Positions 1 to 8,467 of a stretch of 64,000 nt of DNA are shown piece by piece. Each line of letters opens with the position of its first letter. Positions within the stretch are counted from its first letter, which is position 1. The stretch spans positions 186,001 to 250,000 of the forward strand of contig JANQMR010000018.1 in NCBI GenBank assembly GCA_028279985.1. Direction: 5' to 3'. Origin of the DNA: Woeseiaceae bacterium. Its GTDB lineage: Bacteria > Pseudomonadota > Gammaproteobacteria > Steroidobacterales > Woeseiaceae. A model generated the notes under the pieces. The model did no database searches and was not told the origin of the DNA. It saw nothing but the letters and a program-made list of their open reading frames with translations. A program made the translations under genes and the position numbers.

Positions 1-151
1 TGGGATGCGCGAGCTGGCGTCGCCCCCAGTCCTCGCTGCGGTGGACCGCACCGTTCGACCCGGTAACCATGCCCTGGTAACGCTCGACCATGGCAGGCAC
101 CTGTTCGCTCTGGTCCGGGTGGACCAGGAACACGATTTCGTAATGCCTCAT
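1..151 (-). CDS. rpsF: 30S ribosomal protein S6 (5' part, cut by window edge)
   Basis: S6 is a small-subunit ribosomal protein that binds 16S rRNA together with S18. Only the first 50 residues are in the window. They open [17 protein letters not shown] and continue to [11 protein letters not shown], which is the first strand-helix-strand of S6. The ATG at 151 has a purine-rich AGAGAAGA just upstream. The remaining half lies beyond the left edge. It follows rnr and rlmB in the same direction, a common gammaproteobacterial order. The 186 bp between rlmB and rpsF hold no other gene and probably carry the S6 operon leader or promoter. Confidence 0.95.
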   Translation of the reverse strand, partial: MRHYEIVFLVHPDQSEQVPAMVERYQGMVTGSNGAVHRSEDWGRRQLAHP

Positions 152-337
152 TGTCTTCTCTTCTGGATGAAATCCCGCCGGATACCCTGACGTGTCGTCA
201 GTTTACCCCTGCGGATTACAGCCACCCGGCTCACCCGGTGTGGCAAGAGCTTTTATCCTCTTTCGAGGCCGCTGTCGCCAGCGGGACGCGAATCCTACCC
301 AAGCGCCACCGCCGGCGCAAGCAGAATCCCCGATTTT

Positions 338-1114
338 TCAAGCGCCTGGCGCCTTGGCGGGATTACGCTGCCGCAGCGCCTCGTACAGGCATACGCCCGT
401 CGCGACGGAGACGTTCAGGCTGGAAACCGTGCCATGCATCGGCAGGCTGACCAGCCGGTCGCAGCGGGATTCGACGCTCCCGCTGAGCCCCGTCTGCTCG
501 CTGCCCACGACCAGCGCCAGCGGCCGGCGGAGATCGGTGTCGTAGAGGCTGTATTCGGCCTTTTCGCCGGTTCCTATGCGCGCGACGCCGTAGTCGGCGA
601 GCCAAGCCAATACCCTGGGCAGGCTCGGCACGGCTGCATACGGCAGCCGCTCGGCCGCTCCCGCCGCCACCTTGCTGACGGTGGGCCCGAGGCGCGCCGC
701 GCCATGCCGCGGCACGACGACCGCGTCGACAGCCGCTGCATCGGCGGTGCGCATGCAGGCGCCGAGGTTGTGTGGATCCTGAACGCCGTCGAGGAGTAGC
801 AATAGCAGGGGCTGCTTTGAAGCGTCCGCGAGACGGGCCTCGACCAGGGTCCTGAGGCCGGCCTCGTCGAGCAGCGTGGCACGGCGAATCTCGGCGACGA
901 TCCCCTGATGGCGTGTCTCGCCGCTCATCTGCCCGAGCCTAGCACGATTAGCGGATTGCACCTCGATGCCCTGCTCCCGTGCCTGCTCGATCGCAGCCTT
1001 CACCCGGGGGTTTACGCTGCGATATTCGGCAAAAATCCGTCTTACGTCGGTGGCGCCGGTCGCCAGCAACTGTTCGACGGCCCTGAGACCGGCCACGTAT
1101 TGCTTGCCGCTCAT
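338..1114 (-). CDS. rlmB: 23S rRNA (guanosine-2'-O-)-methyltransferase RlmB
   Basis: SpoU/TrmH-class SPOUT enzyme; the E. coli member methylates the ribose of G2251 in 23S rRNA with S-adenosylmethionine. The 258 residues start with the substrate-binding domain (MSGKQYVAGLRAVEQLL). The knotted catalytic domain follows, with all three SpoU motifs visible: DGVQDPHNLGACMRTADA, ALVVGSEQTGLS and PMHGTVSSLNVSVATGV. The ATG at 1114 is chosen because it gives the family N-terminus and overlaps the rnr stop codon by 4 nt (ATGA), implying translational coupling. A longer upstream reading frame only reads rnr out of frame. Length is normal for the family. Confidence 0.95.
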   Translation of the reverse strand: MSGKQYVAGLRAVEQLLATGATDVRRIFAEYRSVNPRVKAAIEQAREQGIEVQSANRARLGQMSGETRHQGIVAEIRRATLLDEAGLRTLVEARLADASKQPLLLLLLDGVQDPHNLGACMRTADAAAVDAVVVPRHGAARLGPTVSKVAAGAAERLPYAAVPSLPRVLAWLADYGVARIGTGEKAEYSLYDTDLRRPLALVVGSEQTGLSGSVESRCDRLVSLPMHGTVSSLNVSVATGVCLYEALRQRNPAKAPGA

Positions 1115-3327
1115 CGGCGGCGCGCGCGTCCGCGCTGGCGCCGCGGCCGGACCGGATCGTGCACTTCGCCGACCAAGCGGAAATCGATGCGCCGCGCTTC
1201 CATGTCCACCCGATGCACCCGGACGCGCATCGCCTCGCCGAGCCCGTAGCCGCGGCCGCTGCGCTCGCCGACCAGGCGCTGGCCGGCGGCATCGTAGTGG
1301 TAATAATCGTTGACCAGGCTGGTGACATGCACCAGGCCGTCGATCTGCAGCGCCGGTATCTGGACGAACAGCCCGAAGTTGGTGACGCCGGTGACGACGC
1401 CGTCGAAGGGTTCGCCGATGTGCGCTTCCATGTAGCGGCATTTGAGCCAGGCCTCGACCTCGCGGGTTGCTTCCTCGGCGCGCCGCTCGTGGGCCGAAGT
1501 AATCGAGCCGAGTTTTTCCATGACCGGACGATTGTAGTGGTAACCGCCGGGTTTGCCGCCGCGTAACACATGCCGGATCGCCCGATGTACCAGCAAATCC
1601 GGATAACGCCGGATCGGCGACGTGAAATGGGCATAGGCGTCGAGCGACAAACCGAAATGGCCGATGTTGTCCGGCGAGTATTCGGCGTGTGTGAGCGAGC
1701 GCAGCATGGCCATCGAGATTGCGCTGCTGTCGGGGCGGTCCGCCACCTGCCGCAGCAGGTCGTTGAATTGTCTTGCCTGGACCTGTTCCGGATGCGGGAC
1801 CTTAAGGCCCAGAGAAACCAGGTAGAGGCGCAACTCGGCAAAGCGTTCCGGGTCCGGCCGCGGATGGACGCGGTACAGGCCCGCGATCCGATGCCGGCGC
1901 AGGAACTTGGCGGCCTGGACGTTCGCCGCAATCATGCACTCCTCGATCAGGCGATGCGCGTCGTTGCGTTCGACCGTCCGTATGTTTTCGATTTCGCCGT
2001 TATCGTCCAGTTCGAATCGGGTCTGGGGCAAGTCGAGCTCGATGGCGCCGCGGCGCGCGCGTGCCTTGGCCAAGGCACGGTAGAGCTCGTGCAAACCGCG
2101 GATCGCGCCGTGTAGCGGCCTCGGTACGGCGCGTTGCGACCCGCCTTCGAGAAAGTCGTCGACCGCGGCGTAGGTGAGCCTGGCCTTGGAACGCATCACC
2201 GCCTCGACGAACGTCGAACGGGTCACTTTGCCGGCGGCGCTGACGCGCATGTCGCAGGCCAGGCACAGGCGGTCCACCTTGGGATTCAGCGAGCAGAGCC
2301 CGTTGGACAAGGCTTCGGGCAACATGGGCACGACGCGGTCGGGGAAGTACACCGAAGTGCCGCGCTTCGTGGCTTCGCGATCCAGCGCCGAGTCGATCGC
2401 CACGTAGTGGCCGACGTCGGCGATGGCGACGATCAGCCGCCAGCCGTCACCCGCCGGCTCACAGTACACGGCGTCGTCGAAATCCCGCGCGTCGGCGCCG
2501 TCGATCGTGACCAGGTCGAGGTGACGCAGGTCCGTTCGGCCCCTTTTGGCATGGGTCGGCACCGTCTTGCCCAAGGGCCCTACCTCGTCCCGCACCGCTT
2601 TGGGCCAGCGTGTCGGTATGCCGTGCGAGTGGATCGCGAGGTCGGTCGCCATGCCCTTTTGATCCGGCGCGCCCAGCACCCGGGCAACGCGCCCGGTCGC
2701 CTGTTCGACCCGGCTCGGGTAGTCGAGTATCTCGGCGACGACGATGTCGCCGGGTTTTGCCCTGCCGGACTCGCCGCGGGCGATCAGGATGCGATGAGAG
2801 ATGCGGGGGTTGTCCGGAATGACGATGCCGATGCCGCGCTCCCGTATGTACTGACCGGCAATCTCGCGCGGACCGCGTTCCAGCACCTCGACCAGCTTGC
2901 CTTCCGGCTTGCCGCGGCGATCGCGGCCGATCACTTTGACGGCGACCCGATCGCCATCGAACAGCGAGCGCATCTCGCGGGCGGAGAGATAGACATCCTC
3001 GTCTTCGCCGTCGTCCCGAAGGACGAAGCCGAAACCGTCGCGATGCCCGCTGACCTGGCCGGTGACGAGATCCAGCTTCTCCGTCAGGCAATACTCGCGG
3101 CGCCGGTTTTCGATGACTTGGCCCGCGCGGACCATCTTGTCCAACCGCTCCGCGAGCAGGGACAGCATACGCTGCCCCTTGAGACCGAAGGCGTCGAGGA
3201 TGGCATGAACCTTGAGCGGCCGGCCCGCTTCGGCCAGGAAATCCAGCAACTCGTTGCGGCTCGGGATCGGGTGTTTGTAGGACTTGGACGGCCTTTTGGG
3301 CCTGGTTTTGACGCGAGATGTGGGCAA
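1111..3327 (-). CDS. rnr: Ribonuclease R
   Basis: Processive hydrolytic 3'-5' exoribonuclease that degrades structured RNA and takes part in rRNA and mRNA quality control. The 738 residues show a basic N-terminus and winged-helix segment (about 20-90), two cold-shock OB folds, and the RNB catalytic domain with its Asp cluster in DARDFDDAVYCEP. A C-terminal S1 domain (PFDGVVTGVTNFGLFVQI) is followed by a short Arg-rich tail. Length is slightly under the E. coli enzyme. Its last four bases overlap rlmB, so the two are co-translated. The start at 3327 is 100 bp from the opposite-strand tRNA-Leu gene. Confidence 0.96.
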   Translation of the reverse strand: MPTSRVKTRPKRPSKSYKHPIPSRNELLDFLAEAGRPLKVHAILDAFGLKGQRMLSLLAERLDKMVRAGQVIENRRREYCLTEKLDLVTGQVSGHRDGFGFVLRDDGEDEDVYLSAREMRSLFDGDRVAVKVIGRDRRGKPEGKLVEVLERGPREIAGQYIRERGIGIVIPDNPRISHRILIARGESGRAKPGDIVVAEILDYPSRVEQATGRVARVLGAPDQKGMATDLAIHSHGIPTRWPKAVRDEVGPLGKTVPTHAKRGRTDLRHLDLVTIDGADARDFDDAVYCEPAGDGWRLIVAIADVGHYVAIDSALDREATKRGTSVYFPDRVVPMLPEALSNGLCSLNPKVDRLCLACDMRVSAAGKVTRSTFVEAVMRSKARLTYAAVDDFLEGGSQRAVPRPLHGAIRGLHELYRALAKARARRGAIELDLPQTRFELDDNGEIENIRTVERNDAHRLIEECMIAANVQAAKFLRRHRIAGLYRVHPRPDPERFAELRLYLVSLGLKVPHPEQVQARQFNDLLRQVADRPDSSAISMAMLRSLTHAEYSPDNIGHFGLSLDAYAHFTSPIRRYPDLLVHRAIRHVLRGGKPGGYHYNRPVMEKLGSITSAHERRAEEATREVEAWLKCRYMEAHIGEPFDGVVTGVTNFGLFVQIPALQIDGLVHVTSLVNDYYHYDAAGQRLVGERSGRGYGLGEAMRVRVHRVDMEARRIDFRLVGEVHDPVRPRRQRGRARRR

Positions 3328-3356
3328 AAGGACGCGCTCCGGCGGCTTGCGGACAA

Positions 3357-3386
3357 TTGACAGGCTGGCGCCGCTTTGAGTACAGT
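3357..3386 (+). promoter_or_regulatory. Sigma70-type promoter for tRNA-Leu
   Basis: A perfect -35 hexamer TTGACA (3357-3362) is followed after 18 bp by TACAGT (3381-3386), a fair -10 box. Initiation would fall near 3393, giving a 5' leader of about 35 nt before the tRNA at 3428. The site lies upstream of the divergent rnr gene. Strength and start point are inferred from consensus only. Confidence 0.6.
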
Positions 3387-3427
3387 GCGCGACCCTGCCG
3401 GAGCCGCATTGTACGCGGTTGGGCCAC

Positions 3428-3514
3428 GCCGAGGTGGCGGAATTGGTAGACGCGCTAGCTTCAGGTGCTAGTGGGGGTAACCCCGTGGAGGTTCAAGTCC
3501 TCTTCTCGGCACCA
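3428..3514 (+). tRNA. tRNA-Leu (anticodon CAG)
   Basis: An 87-nt class II tRNA. The acceptor GCCGAGG pairs with TCTCGGC (one G-T pair), discriminator A at 3511, encoded CCA at 3512-3514. The anticodon stem CTAGC/GCTAG closes the loop TTCAGGT, so the anticodon is CAG, reading CUG. A long variable arm (GTGGGGGTAACCCCG) and the T loop TTCAAGT are clear. Oddly, the whole 3' quarter of the gene lies inside a perfect inverted repeat and is repeated again 200 bp downstream. The 3' end of tRNA-Leu is a classic integrase target. Confidence 0.97.
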
Positions 3515-3722
3515 TATACACGAAGGCCCGCTTAATGCGGGCCTTCGTGTATATGGTGCCGAGAAGAGGGTTGCCTCCAGGGTGCCTTCCTCAGTTGCGG
3601 CGGCTTCCCCCTGGCGATAGCGACCTCGCTTTTGTTCACGGGCTACACTACTTCGACGTAGATCCAGTGCGAGAACCACTCTGGACGATACGTTTGAGAC
3701 GATTCAAGTCCTCTTCTCGGCA
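3492..3722. mobile_element. Possible integration scar: direct repeat of tRNA-Leu 3' end
   Basis: The 20 bp at 3492-3511 (T loop through discriminator) recur exactly at 3703-3722 in the same orientation, about 210 bp apart. This is the attL/attR pattern left by tRNA-targeting integrases. No intact integrase, excisionase or other mobility gene lies between the copies, so the element itself would be lost or reduced to a scar. Seen: the repeat. Inferred: its origin by integration. A slipped duplication is the main alternative, since other gene ends in this window are repeated too. Confidence 0.5.
3499..3569. repeat. Perfect 33-bp inverted repeat around the tRNA-Leu 3' end
   Basis: Left arm 3499-3531 and right arm 3537-3569 are exact reverse complements, separated by a 5-nt loop (TTAAT). 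The left arm comprises the 3' strand of the T stem, the acceptor strand, the CCA end and 17 bp downstream. The right arm is therefore an inverted copy of the tRNA end. It may act as a transcription stop, but no T run follows. Confidence 0.95.
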
Positions 3723-4006
3723 ACGCCGGTCTCAGCAGCCTCAGGGGCAGGACGCTGGCGGGCTCGACCATCCTCGTCGCGATAGGCCTCGACAAGTTGG
3801 ATGTAGCGGCGTGGGCCGAACTTCGTGAGCTTGACGAAACCGCCTTCGCGCTGCCTATGGCTTTTGGTCAAGGACTTGATGCCTATGCAGCCGACACCCT
3901 GTTCGCTTGCGCTATAGGACTTATACTTTTGCCGCTGGCACTGCCCTGGCGGTATGTACCGGATACCTATTTAAAAGCAAGTGCAGAAACTCAGCACCAG
4001 CATTAA
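3698..4006 (+). pseudogene. Unrecognised open frame, probably a C-terminal remnant
   Basis: An open frame of about 100 codons runs from inside the second tRNA-end copy to a TAA at 4006. Its last third contains one clear hydrophobic segment (TLFACAIGLILLPLALPW), and the first ATG in frame is at 3797 without a convincing ribosome site. It looks like the tail of a membrane protein whose front was lost at the repeat junction. The product is not recognised. It could equally be non-coding. Confidence 0.3.
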
Positions 4007-4040
4007 AACATGAATCAATAACTGGACGGAGCGATAAAAC

Positions 4041-4760
4041 ATGCCTTCAATCACGGACTCCCCCAACATCTATGCACGGCTTGCAGGGCTGTTTTATTTA
4101 TCGATTATTGCATTGGGCATGCTGGGGCAGCTGGTTGTGCGGGATGGCATGATTGACTATAGCAACGCTGCACAAACCACCCAAAACCTGTTGAATGCGC
4201 CGCATATCTGGCGCTTAGGGGCAGCAGGCGATGTGCTGATGCAGGTGCTGGATGTTCCGGTCATGATCATTCTGTATTTTCTGCTCAGACCGGTGAGCAA
4301 AGTACTGGCAACAATATCCGTGGCCTTTAATCTCGCGCAAACTGCTGTGCTTGCCGCCAACAAGCTCATCATGTTGACGCCTGCGATCATATTGAGTGAC
4401 GGCAGCTATACTGCCGCATTTTCTCAGGAACAGGTCAACACCCAGGTGCTGCTACTTGCCGATTTACACGACTACGGTTTTGGCCTTGGGCTGGTGTTTT
4501 TTGGCTTTGCCACGATTGGTTACGGCACCCTGATTTATCTGTCCGGCTATTTGCCAAAGTTTGTCGGGGTGTTAATGATCATCGCGGGGACCAGCTACTT
4601 GATTAACAGCTTCACGTTAATCGTCTATCCAGCCCTGTCCGGCACTGTTTTTCCCATACTCTTCCTGTCCTTTTGCGGTGAGCTGTGTTTTGCCCTCTGG
4701 TTGGTGGTAAAAGGCGTCGATATGGGTGTGTGGAGCAAGGCGGTGCAGCAACTACTATAG
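4041..4760 (+). CDS. DUF4386 family membrane protein
   Basis: A 239-residue integral membrane protein with about six hydrophobic helices. The opening IYARLAGLFYLSIIALGMLG, the mid-protein stretch AFNLAQTAVLAANKL and the conserved YGTLIYLSGYLPKFVGVLM are typical of the DUF4386 family, whose function is not established. A GGAG lies about 10 nt before the ATG at 4061-codon-frame start 4041 region (ACGGAGCGATAAAAC). Codon use is visibly poorer in GC than the flanking chromosome, and the gene lies directly beyond the tRNA-Leu repeats, so recent acquisition is plausible. It converges on the secreted-protein unit that ends at 4802. Confidence 0.8.
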   Translation: MPSITDSPNIYARLAGLFYLSIIALGMLGQLVVRDGMIDYSNAAQTTQNLLNAPHIWRLGAAGDVLMQVLDVPVMIILYFLLRPVSKVLATISVAFNLAQTAVLAANKLIMLTPAIILSDGSYTAAFSQEQVNTQVLLLADLHDYGFGLGLVFFGFATIGYGTLIYLSGYLPKFVGVLMIIAGTSYLINSFTLIVYPALSGTVFPILFLSFCGELCFALWLVVKGVDMGVWSKAVQQLL

Positions 4761-4801
4761 ACGACAGTTGAATAGACCGGGGTTCGACAGACACCTCGGG
4801 C

Positions 4802-5521
4802 CTAAAGTACTTTCCATTCCGAAAGCAATTCGTGGATGAGTCGCTCCACTTGCTCAAGGTAGCGTAAGTTGCTGCTATAAACTCGAAATTGATAGCCATC
4901 CTTCCAGTTTGTGTACCGATAAAACGCACACGACAAATAATGGCCGTCCTCCGGCTTGGTGTACGCGAACACTTCACGACACCTTCCCCGAATATAGTCG
5001 GGTGGCTCAGGTGCCGGCAGGCTTACATCCGGTATTCTGTCGACCAGATAGAAGCTCGACCTCGGATGCGGCTCAGGGTCGCAGTACAGATAATACCGAT
5101 AGTATCCGGTGTATCCCTCCTTTTCGTCGGCCATGCAAGCTGTCTTCCTGTTACCCGACATGGTCCAGATTTCTCTCCAAGCTTGCCGTCGCTGATCCGA
5201 AGGGGACCAGTCGTCGTACGCATCGGGATCGTAGCTGTTTACTATGACCCGAGTGTCTTGCACCCTGCCATTGAGTCCCGCCGTGAAACCCTCAATGTGT
5301 TCGGCCAGATAGTCTTCCGTCAGGTAAAATGAGAACTCGGCCGCATCTATGAATCGAACCTTTGACTCGGAGCGGACCGGGCCAGGTTCCGGCTCGAAAG
5401 CAAGCGGAATCTCGTATGTGGCCCGCGAAGAGTGGGCCGGCGCCTCGGGCTCCGCGGTGCAAGACAACACCGCGAAGGCCAAAGCGGCCAGGATACATAG
5501 TCGACTAATTGTCTTCGTCAC
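4802..5521 (-). CDS. Putative lipoprotein of unknown function
   Basis: 239 residues from a GTG at 5521. The N-terminus VTKTISRLCILAALAFAV followed by LSCTAEP is a lipoprotein signal with a lipobox ending at Cys. The mature part is rich in Tyr, Arg and acidic residues and has several Cys, but shows no family I recognise. The start is chosen because it creates the signal peptide and overlaps the end of the preceding gene by 17 nt, as expected in a coupled operon. A longer frame upstream only re-reads that gene. It is third in a three-gene unit (7861 to 4802). Confidence 0.6.
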   Translation of the reverse strand: MTKTISRLCILAALAFAVLSCTAEPEAPAHSSRATYEIPLAFEPEPGPVRSESKVRFIDAAEFSFYLTEDYLAEHIEGFTAGLNGRVQDTRVIVNSYDPDAYDDWSPSDQRRQAWREIWTMSGNRKTACMADEKEGYTGYYRYYLYCDPEPHPRSSFYLVDRIPDVSLPAPEPPDYIRGRCREVFAYTKPEDGHYLSCAFYRYTNWKDGYQFRVYSSNLRYLEQVERLIHELLSEWKVL

Positions 5522-7235
5522 AGCTCGGACACCAAATCCACTTTGTTCCCAGTGCTTCGTTGCGATTCCCCGTGATCGGCGTCCCACCAAACGTCCTCTT
5601 CGGCAATCCATACCTTCTGAATACGCCATGGTGATAATCTGCCACCTGCCGTGGACCAAGTTTACCGACGACGAACGGGCCAATTCGCGAAATTTCGTCG
5701 TCAGTGGCATCCATATGACCTTCGATAACATCAAATCCGACGACCATCAAGTCCGTCGGCGCGGCTGTTCCCTCAGCAAACCTAAGGTATCGAGAATTCG
5801 CTGCACACCCGAGGAAGAATGCGTCGTCCACCACGTCGATTGCTAATGGCGCCAGTGGATCACGTGAGTCGTTTAACCGGCTGACCCAGAACGACCGCCT
5901 CTCCGCATGCGAAATACCGGACGAAAACGTTTGCTGCGAAGAGGTAATCGAGAAATCATTCCCTGGTGGTGCGTTAACCTTGGGTTGTTTATACGCACTA
6001 ATGGTTATGCCGGCGCCGAGCACACAGTTCTCTCTGTCTTCAAGTTCCCGTTCTGTGCGCTGGTTGTCTCCATCGGAGCAACTCAGATTGAACAATCGGC
6101 AAAGAATTGGCGTGAAGTAAATAGCGTTAACCACAATTCGTCCGTCTTCAGGGTCTCCCCAAGGTGGGCGAATCTCCGGAAGGAAGAACTCGCTGTTGAG
6201 AATGCCGCGAAGGATCGCGATAATTTTTTCGCCAGCCTCGCCGACATCTGCCGGATTTGCACTGCCCAGATTGTCCAATTCCTGGTCAAGCATATACGCT
6301 TCTGGAGAAAAATTCGGGCCGAGAACCTCGAAAGTCTCGTTGAAAACAAGATAGAGGAGAATCCGTGCAAACCCGATATCGAAGTACCGCCAGTTCCCGT
6401 GCTCGTCATAGGCGTAACCTGGCGAGATGATAATGACATTGACGGCGAACCATCCTGCCACCGTAACAGTTTCCGTCGTAACCGCATTATCAAAGAAGTT
6501 CGGGTCCGCGAGGCCGCTCGCCATATCGTCGATAAAATTGGTCACTTCCGGCGTCACTCGCAACGTGGAAACAGGATGATTGTTTGGTTGGGCATCCGTG
6601 CTCCAGATGATGAGATCATCGACCCCGTTGAGGTTTGTAACAACGACATCCTTGGCGAGATCCATACTTAGATCACCGACTGTGACTACGGCAGCCGTCG
6701 TCGCGCCGGCCCTCGCTGCGTTCAACTGCCCGCTGGTTGGATGCGTTAATGTGGTGTAGTTACCGCTGCCATCGCCCGCCAAGATAAAATCATCGACCTT
6801 TCTAAGGCCGGGTACCGGTGCAATAACGGCAATATCTTCGAACCCGTCCGAGTTGAATTGTCCCCGGGTGACAATATGTGTCGCCCCCGGTGGCGGAGAG
6901 GCCCCATCAGATACAACAACGGTGTGTGTATCCATCGTCATACATACGTAACTGCCCCCTAAACTGAACGACATGCATTGTTCTTCTCGAAAATAGTATG
7001 TCCCGTTTGGCAGTGTAAAAGTCTGACTGCCGCTATTCGGATTTGTCGACGTCCCGTAATAGGTTTGACCAGTGGTTTGGTCGATCAGCATGCTTGCGGA
7101 TACCACGCCAACCGGTAAGGAACTCCAGTGCAACGTGAAGGTGCCGGTCGACTCAGATGGACCATTAATGACCGCTTGGGCGTTGGTGGCCACTGCCAGT
7201 AAGAAATACGCAGAGATTAGTCTAAGACCAGTCAT
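5505..7235 (-). CDS. Secreted protein with FG-GAP/VCBS-like repeats
   Basis: 576 residues. A signal peptide (MTGLRLISAYFLLAVATNAQA) is followed by a fibronectin-like beta segment. Two short repeats then resemble FG-GAP/VCBS blades (DGFEDIAVIAPVPGLRKVDD and MDLAKDVVVTNLNGVDDLII), usually found in beta-propellers of surface or adhesive proteins. The C-terminal half has several Cys and no recognised domain. The ATG at 7235 is preferred to one 12 codons upstream because it places the signal peptide at the start and gives an ATGA overlap with the preceding gene. Role unknown; extracytoplasmic location is inferred. Confidence 0.65.
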   Translation of the reverse strand: MTGLRLISAYFLLAVATNAQAVINGPSESTGTFTLHWSSLPVGVVSASMLIDQTTGQTYYGTSTNPNSGSQTFTLPNGTYYFREEQCMSFSLGGSYVCMTMDTHTVVVSDGASPPPGATHIVTRGQFNSDGFEDIAVIAPVPGLRKVDDFILAGDGSGNYTTLTHPTSGQLNAARAGATTAAVVTVGDLSMDLAKDVVVTNLNGVDDLIIWSTDAQPNNHPVSTLRVTPEVTNFIDDMASGLADPNFFDNAVTTETVTVAGWFAVNVIIISPGYAYDEHGNWRYFDIGFARILLYLVFNETFEVLGPNFSPEAYMLDQELDNLGSANPADVGEAGEKIIAILRGILNSEFFLPEIRPPWGDPEDGRIVVNAIYFTPILCRLFNLSCSDGDNQRTERELEDRENCVLGAGITISAYKQPKVNAPPGNDFSITSSQQTFSSGISHAERRSFWVSRLNDSRDPLAPLAIDVVDDAFFLGCAANSRYLRFAEGTAAPTDLMVVGFDVIEGHMDATDDEISRIGPFVVGKLGPRQVADYHHGVFRRYGLPKRTFGGTPITGNRNEALGTKWIWCPSCDEDN

Positions 7236-7861
7236 TGGCTCACCCCCGCTCTGGCCGAGAGATTCTGCCATTGGCGCATCAACAGCAAGTCCATCGTCCT
7301 TAATGCATCGTCTACGTCTTCCGACTTCGCAAGCGAATCTGCGTATGCCCGTTCGCTAGCGCATTCCTCTTTCGCCTGCTCCAAGTTAGACAGGTAGACT
7401 GGTCGGTTCCCTACACAATTCGCATAGGACTGCAAAGCGCGACTCAGTCCTCGCTGATTCCTATCTCGATCATCGGCAGCCGGGATCGGAAACTCTCTAA
7501 GCACCGCACTCATTTGTTGTTCTCTCGCGACTCGGCTGACGGATGAAGCGCGCTGCTCCGACGCCCTCCCGTTTCTTTTCAGTTCACCTGACATGAAGAG
7601 CGATTTCGTCGAACTAATGAAGTTCGCATGCCAGTCGTCGGGCAGATCTTGAAGAGCAGTGCCTAGTAGAGTCCGACAAACCCGAGCGGCCCGTTTGTAT
7701 CCTCTCCCTTTATCAAACTCTGTCGTCAAGCACCGCATGTACTTGTTCGGGTTGTTGTTGGCGAGATCGAGGCCACCGCGAACGATAGCTTCGGCTGACC
7801 AAACGTTGGTGGAAAACAGCAGTACAAATGAAACACCGAAGAACTTCTTAAAATGACGCAT
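7232..7861 (-). CDS. Small secreted protein, unknown function
   Basis: 209 residues beginning with a signal peptide (MRHFKKFFGVSFVLLFSTNVWSA). The rest is mostly helical and charged, with four or five Cys and a C-terminal helix (DDALRTMDLLLMRQW). I do not recognise a family. GGAG lies 9 nt before the ATG. It heads the three-gene secreted unit, and its stop overlaps the start of the next gene by 4 nt. The AT-rich stretch upstream is the likely promoter region. The three products may form one envelope system, but that is inference from gene order only. Confidence 0.6.
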   Translation of the reverse strand: MRHFKKFFGVSFVLLFSTNVWSAEAIVRGGLDLANNNPNKYMRCLTTEFDKGRGYKRAARVCRTLLGTALQDLPDDWHANFISSTKSLFMSGELKRNGRASEQRASSVSRVAREQQMSAVLREFPIPAADDRDRNQRGLSRALQSYANCVGNRPVYLSNLEQAKEECASERAYADSLAKSEDVDDALRTMDLLLMRQWQNLSARAGVSQ

Positions 7862-8230
7862 TTCGAAACACTCCGTGCAGTCCTGTGTTGCTTGAGAACC
7901 TTGCTCTTGAGTTCGGTGTACTCCGCCCTAGGAGCAGGCTGCTTAGCCCATCACCTGAACTTCGCCGCCGAAAATAGATTTTTCATGGGCCATGCAGACT
8001 TCATAGTCCGTTATTCAAAATAATATTTCTATTCGTAGTATGCGAAAAACATATTCAGTTATTTTGATGTTACGATACAGTTAATTGGTTCTGGGGCCAG
8101 CGCGTGCAGCAGGTAAACGTCGGCGAATGCCAGCGAGATGGCGCCTCTCACTGCACTCCCTGCAGGAAGACCACTGCCTTAGGGAATTCGCCCTGGGAGT
8201 TCGCCGATTACGCGGCCGCCACTTCGTGCT
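7862..8230. promoter_or_regulatory. Intergenic region with AT-rich block; likely promoter of the secreted unit
   Basis: No gene is supported here. Between about 7970 and 8080 the sequence becomes strongly AT-rich (for example TAATATTT and ATATTCAG), in contrast to the surrounding GC-rich DNA, which suits a promoter for the minus-strand unit starting at 7861. No single -35/-10 pair stands out. The remaining 150 bp to 8230 contain a weak inverted repeat (GTCGGCGAA with TTCGCCGAT) and only very short open frames. Confidence 0.35.
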
Positions 8231-8440
8231 TCATTGGGAGCGAGGCTTAAGCTTCTGGAGACCGGCACCGTCGAGCGAATCGTCGTTCAACCAACGCCAG
8301 TACACCGACCCACATTTCGGACAGGCACGATGCCTGCCATAACCCATCGGTTTGTCCGTCCAGCAGAATCCGCATTGACAACATTCGTTCTCTGCTGTCA
8401 GCTCTGCCCCCTGGTGCCGTCGCAAGTTGATCCGCCGCAC
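8231..8440 (-). CDS. Small zinc-ribbon-like protein
   Basis: 69 residues from a GTG at 8440. Two Cys pairs (CQCGFC and CPKC, 19 residues apart), with aromatic residues after the second knuckle (SVYWRW), look like a zinc ribbon or rubredoxin-like fold. No enzymatic motif is present. It lies 27 bp downstream of the chrA stop on the same strand and could be co-transcribed with it. There is no strong ribosome site, and it might be a fragment of a larger protein. Confidence 0.4.
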   Translation of the reverse strand: MRRINLRRHQGAELTAENECCQCGFCWTDKPMGYGRHRACPKCGSVYWRWLNDDSLDGAGLQKLKPRSQ

Positions 8441-8467
8441 GCTACCGACCCGATTCGCCGCCGTACC

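Noticed and set aside
2134-3360. 408-codon plus-strand open frame opposite rnr
   Set aside because: Antisense shadow; rnr has continuous RNase R domains.
3461-3679. Minus-strand open frame ending in a tRNA-Leu antisense peptide (EEDLNLHGVTPTST)
   Set aside because: This peptide is the antisense of the tRNA gene and is a well-known false protein; no ribosome site or family support.
3515-3702. Integrase remnant between the tRNA-Leu repeats
   Set aside because: Short frames there give no recombinase motif (no R-HxxR-Y pattern), so only the repeats themselves are reported.
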